The notes under the pieces were generated by a model. That model worked only from the letters and a program-made list of their open reading frames with translations. It searched no databases and was not told where the DNA came from. From Streptomyces cadmiisoli (GTDB lineage Bacteria; Actinomycetota; Actinomycetes; Streptomycetales; Streptomycetaceae): 64,000 nt of DNA. Position numbers and translations under genes: made by a program. The stretch covers positions 8,804,001 through 8,868,000 of the forward strand of contig NZ_CP030073.1 of NCBI RefSeq assembly GCF_003261055.1, written 5' to 3'. Shown one piece after another: positions 8,465-16,765 of the stretch; within the stretch, counting starts at the first letter, position 1; each line of letters begins with the position of its first letter.

Positions 8465-9367
8465 GTGGACACCTCTGCTTTGCGCGCCCGTCTGAACGAC
8501 GCCTGGCGCGCGCCCGAATTGCACTGCCCGCTGCCCAATCATGGGGCAGGGCATGTCTGTGTGCCCAGTGACGCGGAGGATCTGGCCGAGCTGGAGCGCG
8601 TCGCTGCGGAAGTGGTCGACGGGGCGGGTCTGCCTGTACGTGCGTGGGTCGTCGGGGGTAGGGCGGCAGGGGTGCCCGACGGTCCGCCGGTGGGCGGGGA
8701 GGGTGGGCTCCCTATCGGCGGGGAGGGCGGGCTGCTGGAGCTGCGCGGGTGGGTGCTGGCCGAGCACTGGTTCGGTTACGGTGTGACGGCCACCGCCGAT
8801 GGCCCGCGCCGCGTCGTGATCCTCGCCCGGCGCGCGTTCACCCGCCGGCCCGGTGTCGGGTGGGTGGAGTTGCTGAGGGAGGCCACCGGGTGGACGGAGC
8901 CCGATCGGTGCGGCGTCGACTGGGCCGCGACGGAGGCCGCGCTGGGCACCGCGCTGCCCGGTGACTACAAGGACATCGTCGACGCCTTCGGCGCGGGCAG
9001 CTTCGACGAGTACCTGGACCTGCTGGTGCCGGGTGCGCTGGGCACGGATCTGGTCTCCTGGGGCCAGAACATGGCGCGGTACGCCGACCTGTTCCGGCCA
9101 TACCCGGTCCACCCCGCCCCCGGCGGCCTGCTCACATGGGGGACCTCCGAGCAGGAGCAGACCTTCCACTGGCTGACCGGACCGGCCGATCCCGACGACT
9201 GGCCGGTTCTGGTGCAGTACCCGGACGGTGAGTGGCAGCGCTTCGACTGCGGCACCGGCGAGTTCGTGCTGCGCCTGCTCACCGACCGCACCCCGCCGTT
9301 CGCCTTCCCGCCCTCAGCCGGACCGTTCCCCCACTGGTTCGCCTCATATGAGCTGCCGGAGGGCTAA
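8465..9367 (+). CDS. SUKH (SMI1/KNR4)-family protein
   Basis: 300 residues from GTG 8465. ATG 8435 is an in-frame alternative but lies within the IS end, so I prefer the later start. The C-terminal ~170 residues have the SUKH pattern: WAATEAALGTALPGDYKDIVDAFGAG, then GLLTWGTSEQEQTFHWLTG and WPVLVQYPDGEWQRFDCGTGEFVLRLL. SUKH domains occur in immunity proteins against contact-dependent and Rhs-type toxins. The N-terminal ~120 residues are glycine-rich in part and contain a repeated GGEGGLPIGGEGGLLE. No toxin gene is adjacent. The upstream flank is the IS relic. Confidence 0.75.
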   Translation: MDTSALRARLNDAWRAPELHCPLPNHGAGHVCVPSDAEDLAELERVAAEVVDGAGLPVRAWVVGGRAAGVPDGPPVGGEGGLPIGGEGGLLELRGWVLAEHWFGYGVTATADGPRRVVILARRAFTRRPGVGWVELLREATGWTEPDRCGVDWAATEAALGTALPGDYKDIVDAFGAGSFDEYLDLLVPGALGTDLVSWGQNMARYADLFRPYPVHPAPGGLLTWGTSEQEQTFHWLTGPADPDDWPVLVQYPDGEWQRFDCGTGEFVLRLLTDRTPPFAFPPSAGPFPHWFASYELPEG

Positions 9368-9512
9368 GTCCTTTCTAACCCCGGCTGTCAGCGCCGCTGA
9401 CCATGCTCGGCGAAGCGTCTGGGCCGTCGGGACCGACTGCGGATCTGCTGCTCATGGACTCGCTACAGATCGGTTCGGTCGTCAGCAGGCCGATGAGCAC
9501 AGGTATGCAATT

Positions 9513-9532
9513 GGAAAAGGCTCAGTGCCGTG
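9513..9532. repeat. solitary copy of the IS end at 8423-8447
   Basis: GAAAAGGCTCA at 9514-9524 is identical to 8424-8434, and both are followed by AGTGCCGTG, with a 5-nt difference in spacing. It looks like the abandoned end of a second copy of the same element. Confidence 0.5.
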
Positions 9533-9584
9533 TCCGAGAGGGTAGTTGAGCGTTCGGACGTGCGCGGGGACCTCGCCGTGAATC

Positions 9585-9701
9585 GTGTCGGATGAGCTGC
9601 GGGACCGCCTGGAGGCGCTGCTTCCGCGGCGTGAGCGGCGCTCCGGTGGGAACGGCGGGCCGACAGCCACGAAGCGTTCCTCAAATTTGCTTGTTGCTTG
9701 A
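9585..9701 (+). pseudogene. IS5-type transposase N-terminal fragment
   Basis: 38 codons reading VSDELRDRLEALLPRRERRS, the usual opening of another IS5-group transposase family (typically SDELWxxLEPLLPxxxRR). The frame then degenerates and stops at 9699-9701. It is a relic and has no function of its own. It shows that the 9.4-9.7 kb gap is transposon debris. Confidence 0.5.
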
Positions 9702-9737
9702 TCAACCACCGGCAGCTACGTCATTGTGTTGGCGTTG

Positions 9738-10637
9738 CTAGCCGATGATGGCTTGGGTGATCTGCCGGGTCGTCTGGGCGGCGACCCGGGGGTTGACGGC
9801 GGCGTAGGTGGTGTAGGCGTTCAGGCCGGTGGCCAGGGCCCAGCCGCGGCCCCGCATCCAGGTGGCGTCGTCCACGCCGAGCGCATCTCGGAAGACGGCT
9901 CGGCTTTTTGCCGACATCAAGGTGAAGGCGATCATCAGGTCGCAGGCAGGGTCGCCCATGCCGAGCCCGCCGAAGTCGATGACGGCGCTGAGGCGGCCGT
10001 CGGAGGTCAGCAGGTTTCCGGTGTGGAAGTCGCCGTGAAACCACACCGGAGAGCGGTCCCATCCAGGCGTGCTCAGTGCCGCGTTCCACAGTTCCGTCAT
10101 CGTTGTCGTGTCGAACACGCCGTCGACCTCGGCGATGGCGTCCCGCGTCGCGCGGTCCCGGACGGACAACGGGCGGCCGGTGAGGTCTTCCCTGGTGTTA
10201 TCGGCGGTCATGTCCCCGGGTGCGAACCGCTGCAGGGCGGCCAGGAACTGAGCCAGTTCAACTGCGGCCCTGGAGGAGTTGCCCAGTGCGTCGACGGTGG
10301 CCACCTCGCCGTCCAGCCAGCGGAACACCGCCCACGGCCACGGATATCCGAAGTCGGGGTCGCCCACCCCTACTGGTACCGGGATGGCCAGGGGAAGGTG
10401 CGGGGCGAGTCGGGGCAGCCACTGGAATTCCTTCCTGGCTTGCCCGATGGCTCCGGCATGGCGGGGCAGCCGGACGGACAACTCGTCGCCCAACCGGTAG
10501 ATCACATGGTCGGATCCAGCGGGGTCGAGCAGCTTCAGGGCCAGCCCTGCCCACTGCGGGAACTGCGTGTCGATCAAGCGTCTGACCAGTGCCTCGTCGA
10601 TCCGGGGGCGTGTGTTTGCGGTTCTCTCAGCTACCAA
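9738..10637 (-). CDS. aminoglycoside phosphotransferase (APH)-family kinase
   Basis: 299 residues from TTG 10637, with GGGAGG a few bases upstream. The kinase Brenner motif is WFHGDFHTGNLL (His201 to Asn208, catalytic Asp203), followed by the Mg-binding segment AVIDFGGLGMGDPACDL (Asp221). The N-lobe has VIYRLGDELSVRLPRHAG, and PWPWAVFRWLDGE forms the hinge. The family phosphorylates hydroxyls of aminoglycosides, macrolides or metabolites. The substrate cannot be told, and this sequence is closer to the generic Streptomyces APH group than to a named resistance enzyme. It stands alone, convergent with the transposon debris. Confidence 0.85.
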   Translation of the reverse strand: MVAERTANTRPRIDEALVRRLIDTQFPQWAGLALKLLDPAGSDHVIYRLGDELSVRLPRHAGAIGQARKEFQWLPRLAPHLPLAIPVPVGVGDPDFGYPWPWAVFRWLDGEVATVDALGNSSRAAVELAQFLAALQRFAPGDMTADNTREDLTGRPLSVRDRATRDAIAEVDGVFDTTTMTELWNAALSTPGWDRSPVWFHGDFHTGNLLTSDGRLSAVIDFGGLGMGDPACDLMIAFTLMSAKSRAVFRDALGVDDATWMRGRGWALATGLNAYTTYAAVNPRVAAQTTRQITQAIIG

Positions 10638-10887
10638 GAGCCCTCCCGTGGCCGGCCCGCTCCGTGCGGCGGGCAGTCGCAGCCATCACAGTGCTCACGG
10701 CTCCGCCTGTCGACCGATTTTGCGACGCACAGCAGCCCCGTTGGGGCTGGCCGGCATGCAAGCCCCGCATTGTGCGGCGGAGCACCGATGGCGATCGTCC
10801 GCCCATGACCTTCCTCGATGGCACCTGCAGCTGGTTTGAAAGGGTCGTTGAGTGGTGTGCGGACGCTCACCGTCAGGGAGGGCGGGG

Positions 10888-10918
10888 GAGTCCGCGTCGT
10901 TGGTGCTTACGCGGACTC
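10888..10918 (-). terminator. hairpin over the end of the ABC importer operon
   Basis: Perfect 9-bp arms GAGTCCGCG (10888-10896) and CGCGGACTC (10910-10918) flank a 13-nt loop that contains the TAA stop of the last operon gene. No U-tract follows, as is usual in Streptomyces. It is a likely terminator or 3'-end stabiliser. Confidence 0.5.
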
Positions 10919-11953
10919 TGTTGCGAGTGGGAAGTGGCACCATGCCGTGTGCGGGTCGGCCGCGCCTTGGGTGTTGCGTGCGACCGGCGGTGGTACCTCG
11001 TCGGCGCACCGGTCCTCGGCACGCCAGCAGCGGGTGCGAAAGCGGCAGCCTGACGGGACGTCGAAGGGTGAGGGGATCTCTCCCTGGAGTTGGATCTCCC
11101 GGTCGCCGGTGGCCTGGGAGGTGTCCAGGACCGGCGCCGCCGATATCAGCGCCTGGGTGTAGGGGTGCTGTGGGCGTTCGAAGACGTTCTCGGTGTCGCC
11201 GTGTTCGATGACCTTGCCCAGGTACATCACGGTCACGCGGTCGGAGATGTACCGCACCACTGACAGGTCGTGGGAGATGAACAGGTAGGCGACGCCGAGG
11301 CGTTCGCGCAGTTCCGACAGGACGTTCAGTACCTGGGCTTGTACTGACAGGTCCAGGGCGGAGACCGGCTCGTCGCAGACGATGAGGTCCGGGTCGAGCG
11401 CGAGCGCGCGGGCGATGCCGATGCGCTGGCGCTGCCCGCCGGAGAATTCGTTGGGGTAGCGGTGGGCGTCGCTGTCGCGCAGTCCGACCAGGGACAGCAG
11501 TTCGCGGACACGCTTCTCCCGAGCCTTGGTGCCGGTTACCACGTCCCGGTGGGTGCGCCAGGGCTCACCGATCAGGTCGGCGGCCGACATGCGTGCGTTG
11601 AGTGAGGCGAAGGGGTCCTGGAAGACCATCTGGACTCGGCGGCGCCAGGCCAGGAGGTCCTTGCCGCGCAGGGCGAAGGGGTCGGTGCCGTCGAACCGCA
11701 CCGTGCCCGCGTCCGGATGTTCCAGGCCGAGCAGCACTCGGGCCAGGGTGGACTTGCCGCAGCCCGATTCGCCGACGAGCCCGAGGGTTTCACCGCGGCC
11801 GAGCCGTATGTCCACTCCGTCCAGGGCAGTCAGCCGGCGGCGGCCGCTGCCGAAGGTCTTGGTGACGCCGCGGACTTCGAGCAGGGGTGGGGTCTGCTGT
11901 GTTCGGTCGGCGCGGGCTGTTTCGGTAGCGGTGGTGAAGTGGCTGTCAGGCAT
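10907..11953 (-). CDS. ABC transporter ATP-binding protein (OppF/DppF type)
   Basis: 348 residues from ATG 11953, chosen over upstream starts because GAGGAG lies 7 nt before it and it overlaps the previous stop (ATGCCTGA). Walker A GESGCGKS, Q-loop MVFQDPFASLN, signature FSGGQRQR, Walker B LIVCDEPVSALD and the switch FISHDLSVV are all intact. The C-terminal oligopeptide_HPY region (GCRFRTRCWRAEDRC) places it in the OppF/DppF group of peptide, opine or nickel importers. Together with the OppD-like gene it would form the ATPase pair powering the two permeases. It is the last gene of a five-gene operon. Confidence 0.92.
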   Translation of the reverse strand: MPDSHFTTATETARADRTQQTPPLLEVRGVTKTFGSGRRRLTALDGVDIRLGRGETLGLVGESGCGKSTLARVLLGLEHPDAGTVRFDGTDPFALRGKDLLAWRRRVQMVFQDPFASLNARMSAADLIGEPWRTHRDVVTGTKAREKRVRELLSLVGLRDSDAHRYPNEFSGGQRQRIGIARALALDPDLIVCDEPVSALDLSVQAQVLNVLSELRERLGVAYLFISHDLSVVRYISDRVTVMYLGKVIEHGDTENVFERPQHPYTQALISAAPVLDTSQATGDREIQLQGEIPSPFDVPSGCRFRTRCWRAEDRCADEVPPPVARNTQGAADPHTAWCHFPLATESA

Positions 11954-12959
11954 GGGGGAGCTCCTCGGAGATGTGGCAGGCGGCCGAGCGTTTGTCACCG
12001 AGGGGGCGCAGGGGTGGCCGTACTTGGATGCAGCGTTCGTGCACCAGCGGGCAGCGGTCCTGGAAGACGCATCCGGACGGCACTGCGCTCAGTTCGGGTG
12101 GGCTTCCGGGCACGGCCGGCAGCGGGCGCCCGCGCACGGCGTGTTCGGGAACCGAGTCGAGCAGGCCCCGGGTGTAGGGGTGACGAGGGTCGGCGAAGAC
12201 GTCGCGCACCGGCCCGTTCTCCACGACTGTTCCTGCGTACATGACGACCACGTCGTCCGCGCGCTGCGCGACCACGGCGAGGTCGTGAGTGATCAGTACG
12301 ACGGCCATGTCGCGTTCGTCCTGGAGATCGCGCAGCAGCCGCATGATCTGCGCCTGTACCGTCGTGTCCAGAGCGGTGGTGGGTTCGTCGGCGATGAGCA
12401 CGTCGGGGTTCAGGGCGACGGCCATGGCGATCAGCAGGCGCTGCCGCATGCCGCCGGAGAACTGGTGCGGGTAGGCGCGGGCCCGTTGTCGGGGCTCGGG
12501 GATGCCCACGCGGGTCATCAGCTCGATCGCCTTCTCCTGGGCCTGGCGGCGGGAGAGCCCTTGGTGGATGCGGAACGGTTCGCCGATCTGCCGGCCCACC
12601 GGTTGTACGGGGTTGAGGGCGGTCAGGGCGTCCTGGAACACGATCGACAGCACGGGTCCGGCGAGTTTGCGGCGTTCGGTCGGGCTCATGCGCAGGGTGT
12701 CGTTGCCCCTGACCCGAATGGCGCCGCCGGTCACGTCGGCTGCGGGGTCCAGCAGTCCGACGACGGACAGTGCGGTCATCGACTTGCCGCAGCCCGACTC
12801 GCCGAGGAGGGCGAGGGTGCGGCCGCGGTGGACGCTGAAGCTGACGCCGTCGACGGCGCGCACCCGTCCTGCGTGCGTGGTCAGGTCGACGCAGAGTCCT
12901 TCGACGTCCAGCGCGGGGGTGTCGGCGCGGGGCGGTGAAGGTACGGCGGTGGTCGTCAC
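11946..12959 (-). CDS. ABC transporter ATP-binding protein (OppD/DppD type)
   Basis: 337 residues from GTG 12959, which overlaps the stop of the permease gene (GTGA). Walker A GESGCGKS, Q-loop IVFQDALTALNP, signature FSGGMRQR, Walker B VLIADEPTTALD and switch His LITHDLAVV are present. The C-terminal PSGCVFQDRCPLVHERC is the oligopeptide_HPY domain typical of OppD/DppD. It is the second ATPase of the importer. Confidence 0.92.
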   Translation of the reverse strand: MTTTAVPSPPRADTPALDVEGLCVDLTTHAGRVRAVDGVSFSVHRGRTLALLGESGCGKSMTALSVVGLLDPAADVTGGAIRVRGNDTLRMSPTERRKLAGPVLSIVFQDALTALNPVQPVGRQIGEPFRIHQGLSRRQAQEKAIELMTRVGIPEPRQRARAYPHQFSGGMRQRLLIAMAVALNPDVLIADEPTTALDTTVQAQIMRLLRDLQDERDMAVVLITHDLAVVAQRADDVVVMYAGTVVENGPVRDVFADPRHPYTRGLLDSVPEHAVRGRPLPAVPGSPPELSAVPSGCVFQDRCPLVHERCIQVRPPLRPLGDKRSAACHISEELPHA

Positions 12960-13930
12960 GGGATCATCTCCGGGGGTACGGCGGCGGAGGCACCGCGGCG
13001 CTTGGTGGGCAGCGTGAGTCGCCAGCGCTGGGCGGGGTCGGAGGCGATGCGGGCCCAGGCCGCGAGGAGCGTTGCGGAGACCGTGGTGAGAACGATGGCG
13101 AGTCCTGGCAGCACGGTGATCCACCAGGCGGTCTGCAGGTACTGGCGTCCCTGGGCGACCATGAGGCCCCAGCTGACGTCCGGGGGCTGGATGCCGATGC
13201 CGAGGAAGCTGAGGGAGGACTCGGTGAGCATGACGAAGCAGAAGTCGAGGGTGGCGACCGTCAGCAGTGTCGGCAGGGCGATCGGCAGGATGTGCCGGTG
13301 GATGATGTGCCGGCTGGGGGTGCCGAAGGTGCGGGCCGCGTCGACGAACAGGCGGCTGCGCAGTTCGGCTGCCTCCGCCCGCGCCGTGCGCAGATAGACC
13401 GGGATGCGGGCCACGGCGAGTATCAGTACAAGGTTCAGCGCGCTGGGCGAGAAGACGTACAGCACGACCACCGCGATCAGCAGCGAGGGGAAGCTGAGGA
13501 TGACGTCGGCGACGCGCAGGCAGACGCTCTCGCGTCGGCCGCCGTGGTAGCCGGCCCACAGGCCCAGGGCGGAACCGATCAACAGCGAGCACAGTACGGC
13601 CGGGACGGCCACGGACAGTGTTGTCGCGGCGGCGTCGACCAGCCGGGCGAGCACGCTGCGTCCCAGGACGTCGGTGCCGAGCAGTCCGTACACCCCGTCG
13701 GTCAGGGACGGTGGCCGCAGCGAGGAGTCCAGGTCCTGTTGCTGTGCGCGGTCGCCTATGACGAGTCGGCCGAAGAGTGCGACGAGTACGACCAGGGTGA
13801 GGATGGCGGCTCCGGCGGCCGCTGCGCGGTCGCGGCCCAGCATCCGCCACCATTTTGCCCCGGGGCGTGTGGGTTGGGTGGGGTCCGCGGTGGTGGGGTC
13901 TTCACGGGTCATGCTGCTTGTTCGGCTCAC
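12956..13930 (-). CDS. ABC transporter permease (DppC/OppC type)
   Basis: 324 residues from GTG 13930, which overlaps the upstream stop by 4 nt; ATG 13912 is an alternative. One N-terminal membrane segment (GAAILTLVVLVALFGRLVI) is followed by an external loop with GTDVLGRSVLARLVDAA, a hallmark of the DppC/OppC N-terminus. The BPD_transp_1 core with about five segments comes next. The EAA loop region reads VDAARTFGTPSRHIIHRHILP, which contacts the ATPases. Confidence 0.9.
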   Translation of the reverse strand: MSRTSSMTREDPTTADPTQPTRPGAKWWRMLGRDRAAAAGAAILTLVVLVALFGRLVIGDRAQQQDLDSSLRPPSLTDGVYGLLGTDVLGRSVLARLVDAAATTLSVAVPAVLCSLLIGSALGLWAGYHGGRRESVCLRVADVILSFPSLLIAVVVLYVFSPSALNLVLILAVARIPVYLRTARAEAAELRSRLFVDAARTFGTPSRHIIHRHILPIALPTLLTVATLDFCFVMLTESSLSFLGIGIQPPDVSWGLMVAQGRQYLQTAWWITVLPGLAIVLTTVSATLLAAWARIASDPAQRWRLTLPTKRRGASAAVPPEMIP

Positions 13931-14856
13931 GCCGGCACCGCCTGTCGTACACGGGGGTCGGTCAGCGCGTGGCAGACGTCGACCAGGATGTTGAGCACGA
14001 AGATCGTCACCGCGGTCAGGAGCACGGCCGCCTGGAGGACCGCGAAGTCGCGCTGGAGAATGGAGTCGATCATGAGTTTGCCGATGCCGGGCCAGCCGAA
14101 GATCGTCTCGACGATCACCGCTCCGTTGACCAGGCCGACCGTCAGGTCTCCCGCCACGGTCAGTACCGGTGTCACCGCGTTGCGCAGGGCGTGGCCGAAG
14201 ACGACCCGTTGGGGTGTGGCGCCCTTGCTGCGGGCGATCTTGACGTAGGGCGCGGAGAGCGCGGAGACCATGCTGCCGCGCACCACTTGGACCAGCACTC
14301 CGAAGGGGCGGATCAGCAAAGTGGCGATGGGCAGTACCCAGATCTCGGGTCCGCCGAGGGTTCCGGAGGTCGGCAGCCAGCCGAGGCTCACACCGAAGAC
14401 GAGTACGCCCATGATGGCGAACCAGAAGTCGGGGATGCTTGCGGCCGTCATCGACAACAGGCTGGCGATCCGGTCGGCCGGGGAGTTGGGGCGGTAGGCG
14501 GCCAGGCTGCCGACCAGTACTGCTCCGGTGATGGCGAGCAGCATGGTCACACCGGCGAGTTGCAGGGTGACCGGGAAGGCGTCGAGCACCATGTCGGTGG
14601 CTGGCTGCCCGGTCCGCAGCGAGGTGCCGAAGTCCAGGGTCGCGGCGTCGGCGAGGTAGTTCCACAGTTGCGCCAGCACCGGCAGGTCGAAGCCCTGAGC
14701 GGTGGAGAACTCGGCGCGCTGCTGGGCGGTGGCGCTCAGAGGGAGGTAGAGGTCGACCGGGTTGCCGGTCATGCGGGCCAGGAAGAAGACGCCCAATACC
14801 ACGAACAGCAGGGGGATGGCACTGGAGACTATGCGCTTGCGCAGGAAGGGGATCAT
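13927..14856 (-). CDS. ABC transporter permease (DppB/OppB type)
   Basis: 309 residues, starting one base after the stop of the binding-protein gene. The N-terminal segment VSSAIPLLFVVLGVFFLARM and the following periplasmic-type loop (TGNPVDLYLPLSATAQQRAEF) are standard for DppB/OppB. About six membrane segments follow, with the EAA loop YVKIARSKGATPQRVVFGHALRNA. It pairs with the DppC-like permease to form the channel. Confidence 0.9.
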   Translation of the reverse strand: MIPFLRKRIVSSAIPLLFVVLGVFFLARMTGNPVDLYLPLSATAQQRAEFSTAQGFDLPVLAQLWNYLADAATLDFGTSLRTGQPATDMVLDAFPVTLQLAGVTMLLAITGAVLVGSLAAYRPNSPADRIASLLSMTAASIPDFWFAIMGVLVFGVSLGWLPTSGTLGGPEIWVLPIATLLIRPFGVLVQVVRGSMVSALSAPYVKIARSKGATPQRVVFGHALRNAVTPVLTVAGDLTVGLVNGAVIVETIFGWPGIGKLMIDSILQRDFAVLQAAVLLTAVTIFVLNILVDVCHALTDPRVRQAVPA

Positions 14857-14857
14857 G

Positions 14858-16447
14858 TCAGTGCTTCGCCGCCTCGGCGCGGCGGACCTCGGCCAGCCGC
14901 AGTTCGTCCCCGGATGCGGCGTTCGGCTCGTACCGGATCGACGGTGACAGGCCGAGCAGTCCGCTCATATGGGCGATGTGGGTGTATTGGACGACGGTGT
15001 CGTTCTGCCGGGCGAGCAGGTCGGCGAAGGCGTTCTGGCGCTTCGTGCCGGACAGCAGGCCCGCGTCGGAGATGCGCCCGTCGAGGTCCTTGGTGCCGAA
15101 GGTGGACTGCGGGCCGTCGCTGAGCAGGTATTGGCTGGTGGTGAAGGCTGCGTCACCGGCCTGGTTGCCGTGCATGATCAGCAGGGCGATGGGCCCGACG
15201 TTCTTCGGCAGCGGTCGGAGCTGGTACTGGAGTTGGGTGGCGGTGTCGGCCATGCGTACCCGTACGTTGAGCCCGATCTGCTCCATCTGGTACTGGAGGG
15301 CCTCCGCGGTTTCCGACACCCCGGAGAACATGCCGTTGCGGGCGACCAGGGTGATGGTGCGGCCGGTGGGTACGCCGTCGGCCTTCGCTTCCTTCACCAG
15401 GGCCCGGGCCGTGGCCACGTTCTGCCGGGTCGGCTCGATCTCGTCGCTGTGTCCGACCACTCCGGGTGGGACGAGCTGGCCGGCCGGTTCGGCCAGTCCG
15501 CCGAGCAGGGCGTCGATGATGCCCTGGCGGTCGACGGCCAGGTCGATGGCCCGGCGCACCCTGAGGTCGTCGAGGGGCGCCTCGCGGCCGTCCAGCCGCA
15601 GGGCGGTCGTTTCGTTGTTGGGATAGGCGGCGGTCGTGTCCTTCTGTGCCTCCGTCGAGTCGAGTGCGACAGCGATCTCCGCCTCGTCCTTGTCGATCAT
15701 GGCGGCCCGGACGCCGGCGTCGCTGCGCCAGACGTAGCGGGCCCGCGGAAAGTCGGGAGCCTCGCCCCAGTAGCCGTCGTAGCGACTGAGGGAGATCGCG
15801 GTTCCGGCCTGCCACGAACGCACGGCGTAGGGGCCGGTGCCGATCGGGACGCGCACCTTGGCGTTCGCGTCGGTGGTGCGCGGAACGATCTCCAGGAAGC
15901 TCAGGCGCAGCGGAAGGATGGGGTCGGGCTCGGCGGTGGTGACGGTCAGCCGGTTGTCGCCGACCGCCTCCGCCTTCAGGTCGTCGTTGCCGAAGACATA
16001 GCCCTCGACGTTGCAGGCGAGGTCGGAGTTGACGGCCCGTTCGATGGAGAAGGCGGCGTCCTTCGCGGTGAACGGCTCGCCGTTCTGGAAGGTCACCCCG
16101 CTGCGGGTTTCGAAGGTCCAGGTGCGAGGACCGGTCTGCTTCCAGCCGGTCGCGAGCAGGGGGTGCAGTTCGCCGGAGACGGGGTCACGTTCGACGAGGG
16201 GCTCGGTGATGTTGGACCGGACGACGACGCCGGTACCGGTCAGTGAGGCTTCGCAGGGTTCCAGCGTCGGTGGTTCCTGGGTGAGCACCACGCGCAGGGT
16301 ACGGCCGTCGGCTTGTCCGGCGTCGCCGCCGGCGCTGTTGGCCACGGCGCATCCGCTGGACAGCAGCATCGTGCCCGCCAGGAGTATCGCGGTCGTCGGG
16401 CGGGGCCGCCGTCGTTCGGGCGGAGTGGAAGAAACGGGGGACTTCAT
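14858..16447 (-). CDS. ABC transporter substrate-binding lipoprotein (SBP family 5)
   Basis: 529 residues from ATG 16447, with GGAGA about 10 nt upstream. The N-terminus is a lipoprotein signal (PRPTTAILLAGTMLLSSGC, lipid on that Cys). SBP_bac_5 features follow: VVVRSNITEPLVERDPVSGE, HPLLATGWKQTGPRTWTFE, GVTFQNGEPFTAKDAAFSIE and DDLRVRRAIDLAVDRQGII. Family 5 proteins bind oligopeptides, but also nickel, opines and sugars or oligosaccharides. Because the divergent genes degrade sugar acids, a sugar-acid or conjugate ligand is a fair inference. It is the first gene of the importer operon. Confidence 0.88.
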   Translation of the reverse strand: MKSPVSSTPPERRRPRPTTAILLAGTMLLSSGCAVANSAGGDAGQADGRTLRVVLTQEPPTLEPCEASLTGTGVVVRSNITEPLVERDPVSGELHPLLATGWKQTGPRTWTFETRSGVTFQNGEPFTAKDAAFSIERAVNSDLACNVEGYVFGNDDLKAEAVGDNRLTVTTAEPDPILPLRLSFLEIVPRTTDANAKVRVPIGTGPYAVRSWQAGTAISLSRYDGYWGEAPDFPRARYVWRSDAGVRAAMIDKDEAEIAVALDSTEAQKDTTAAYPNNETTALRLDGREAPLDDLRVRRAIDLAVDRQGIIDALLGGLAEPAGQLVPPGVVGHSDEIEPTRQNVATARALVKEAKADGVPTGRTITLVARNGMFSGVSETAEALQYQMEQIGLNVRVRMADTATQLQYQLRPLPKNVGPIALLIMHGNQAGDAAFTTSQYLLSDGPQSTFGTKDLDGRISDAGLLSGTKRQNAFADLLARQNDTVVQYTHIAHMSGLLGLSPSIRYEPNAASGDELRLAEVRRAEAAKH

Positions 16448-16717
16448 CGTCGGCGTATCTCCGGGGGAGTGCTGATATGTCGCGATCCGAGTTCGGGCCG
16501 ACCCCCTACGCTGTTTATATTTGCGTACACGGTCCGCATCCATGAACGCCGAAGCTAAACTGCGGCTGTGGCAGCGTCAAGACATGAGCAGTGACGGATC
16601 TGTCGTCCCGGGCCCGTCGCTGCATCGGTTCCGGGACTTTCGCCGCCCGGCCCGGCCTCGCAGCGGTGACAGATCGCCACCGTGTCCCGCCCCGGTCCTG
16701 ACTGCGCGCCAGCCGGC

Positions 16718-16737
16718 GCCGTGCGCGTGCGCACGGC
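16718..16737. promoter_or_regulatory. 20-bp inverted repeat, candidate operator in divergent promoter region
   Basis: GCCGTGCGC at 16718-16726 and GCGCACGGC at 16729-16737 are perfect arms around GT. They lie 28 bp before ATG 16766 of the dehydrogenase gene and 270 bp from the importer start, so a repressor here could control both directions. No regulator gene is present in the cluster. If the dehydrogenase really starts at GTG 16721, the repeat would be coding. Confidence 0.4.
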
Positions 16738-16765
16738 AATCCTCGACAAAGACGGGAACACCGCC

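Noticed and set aside
9726..10808. 360-codon plus-strand frame opposite the APH kinase
   Set aside because: The minus strand has the full kinase motifs; the plus-strand product is low-complexity and featureless.
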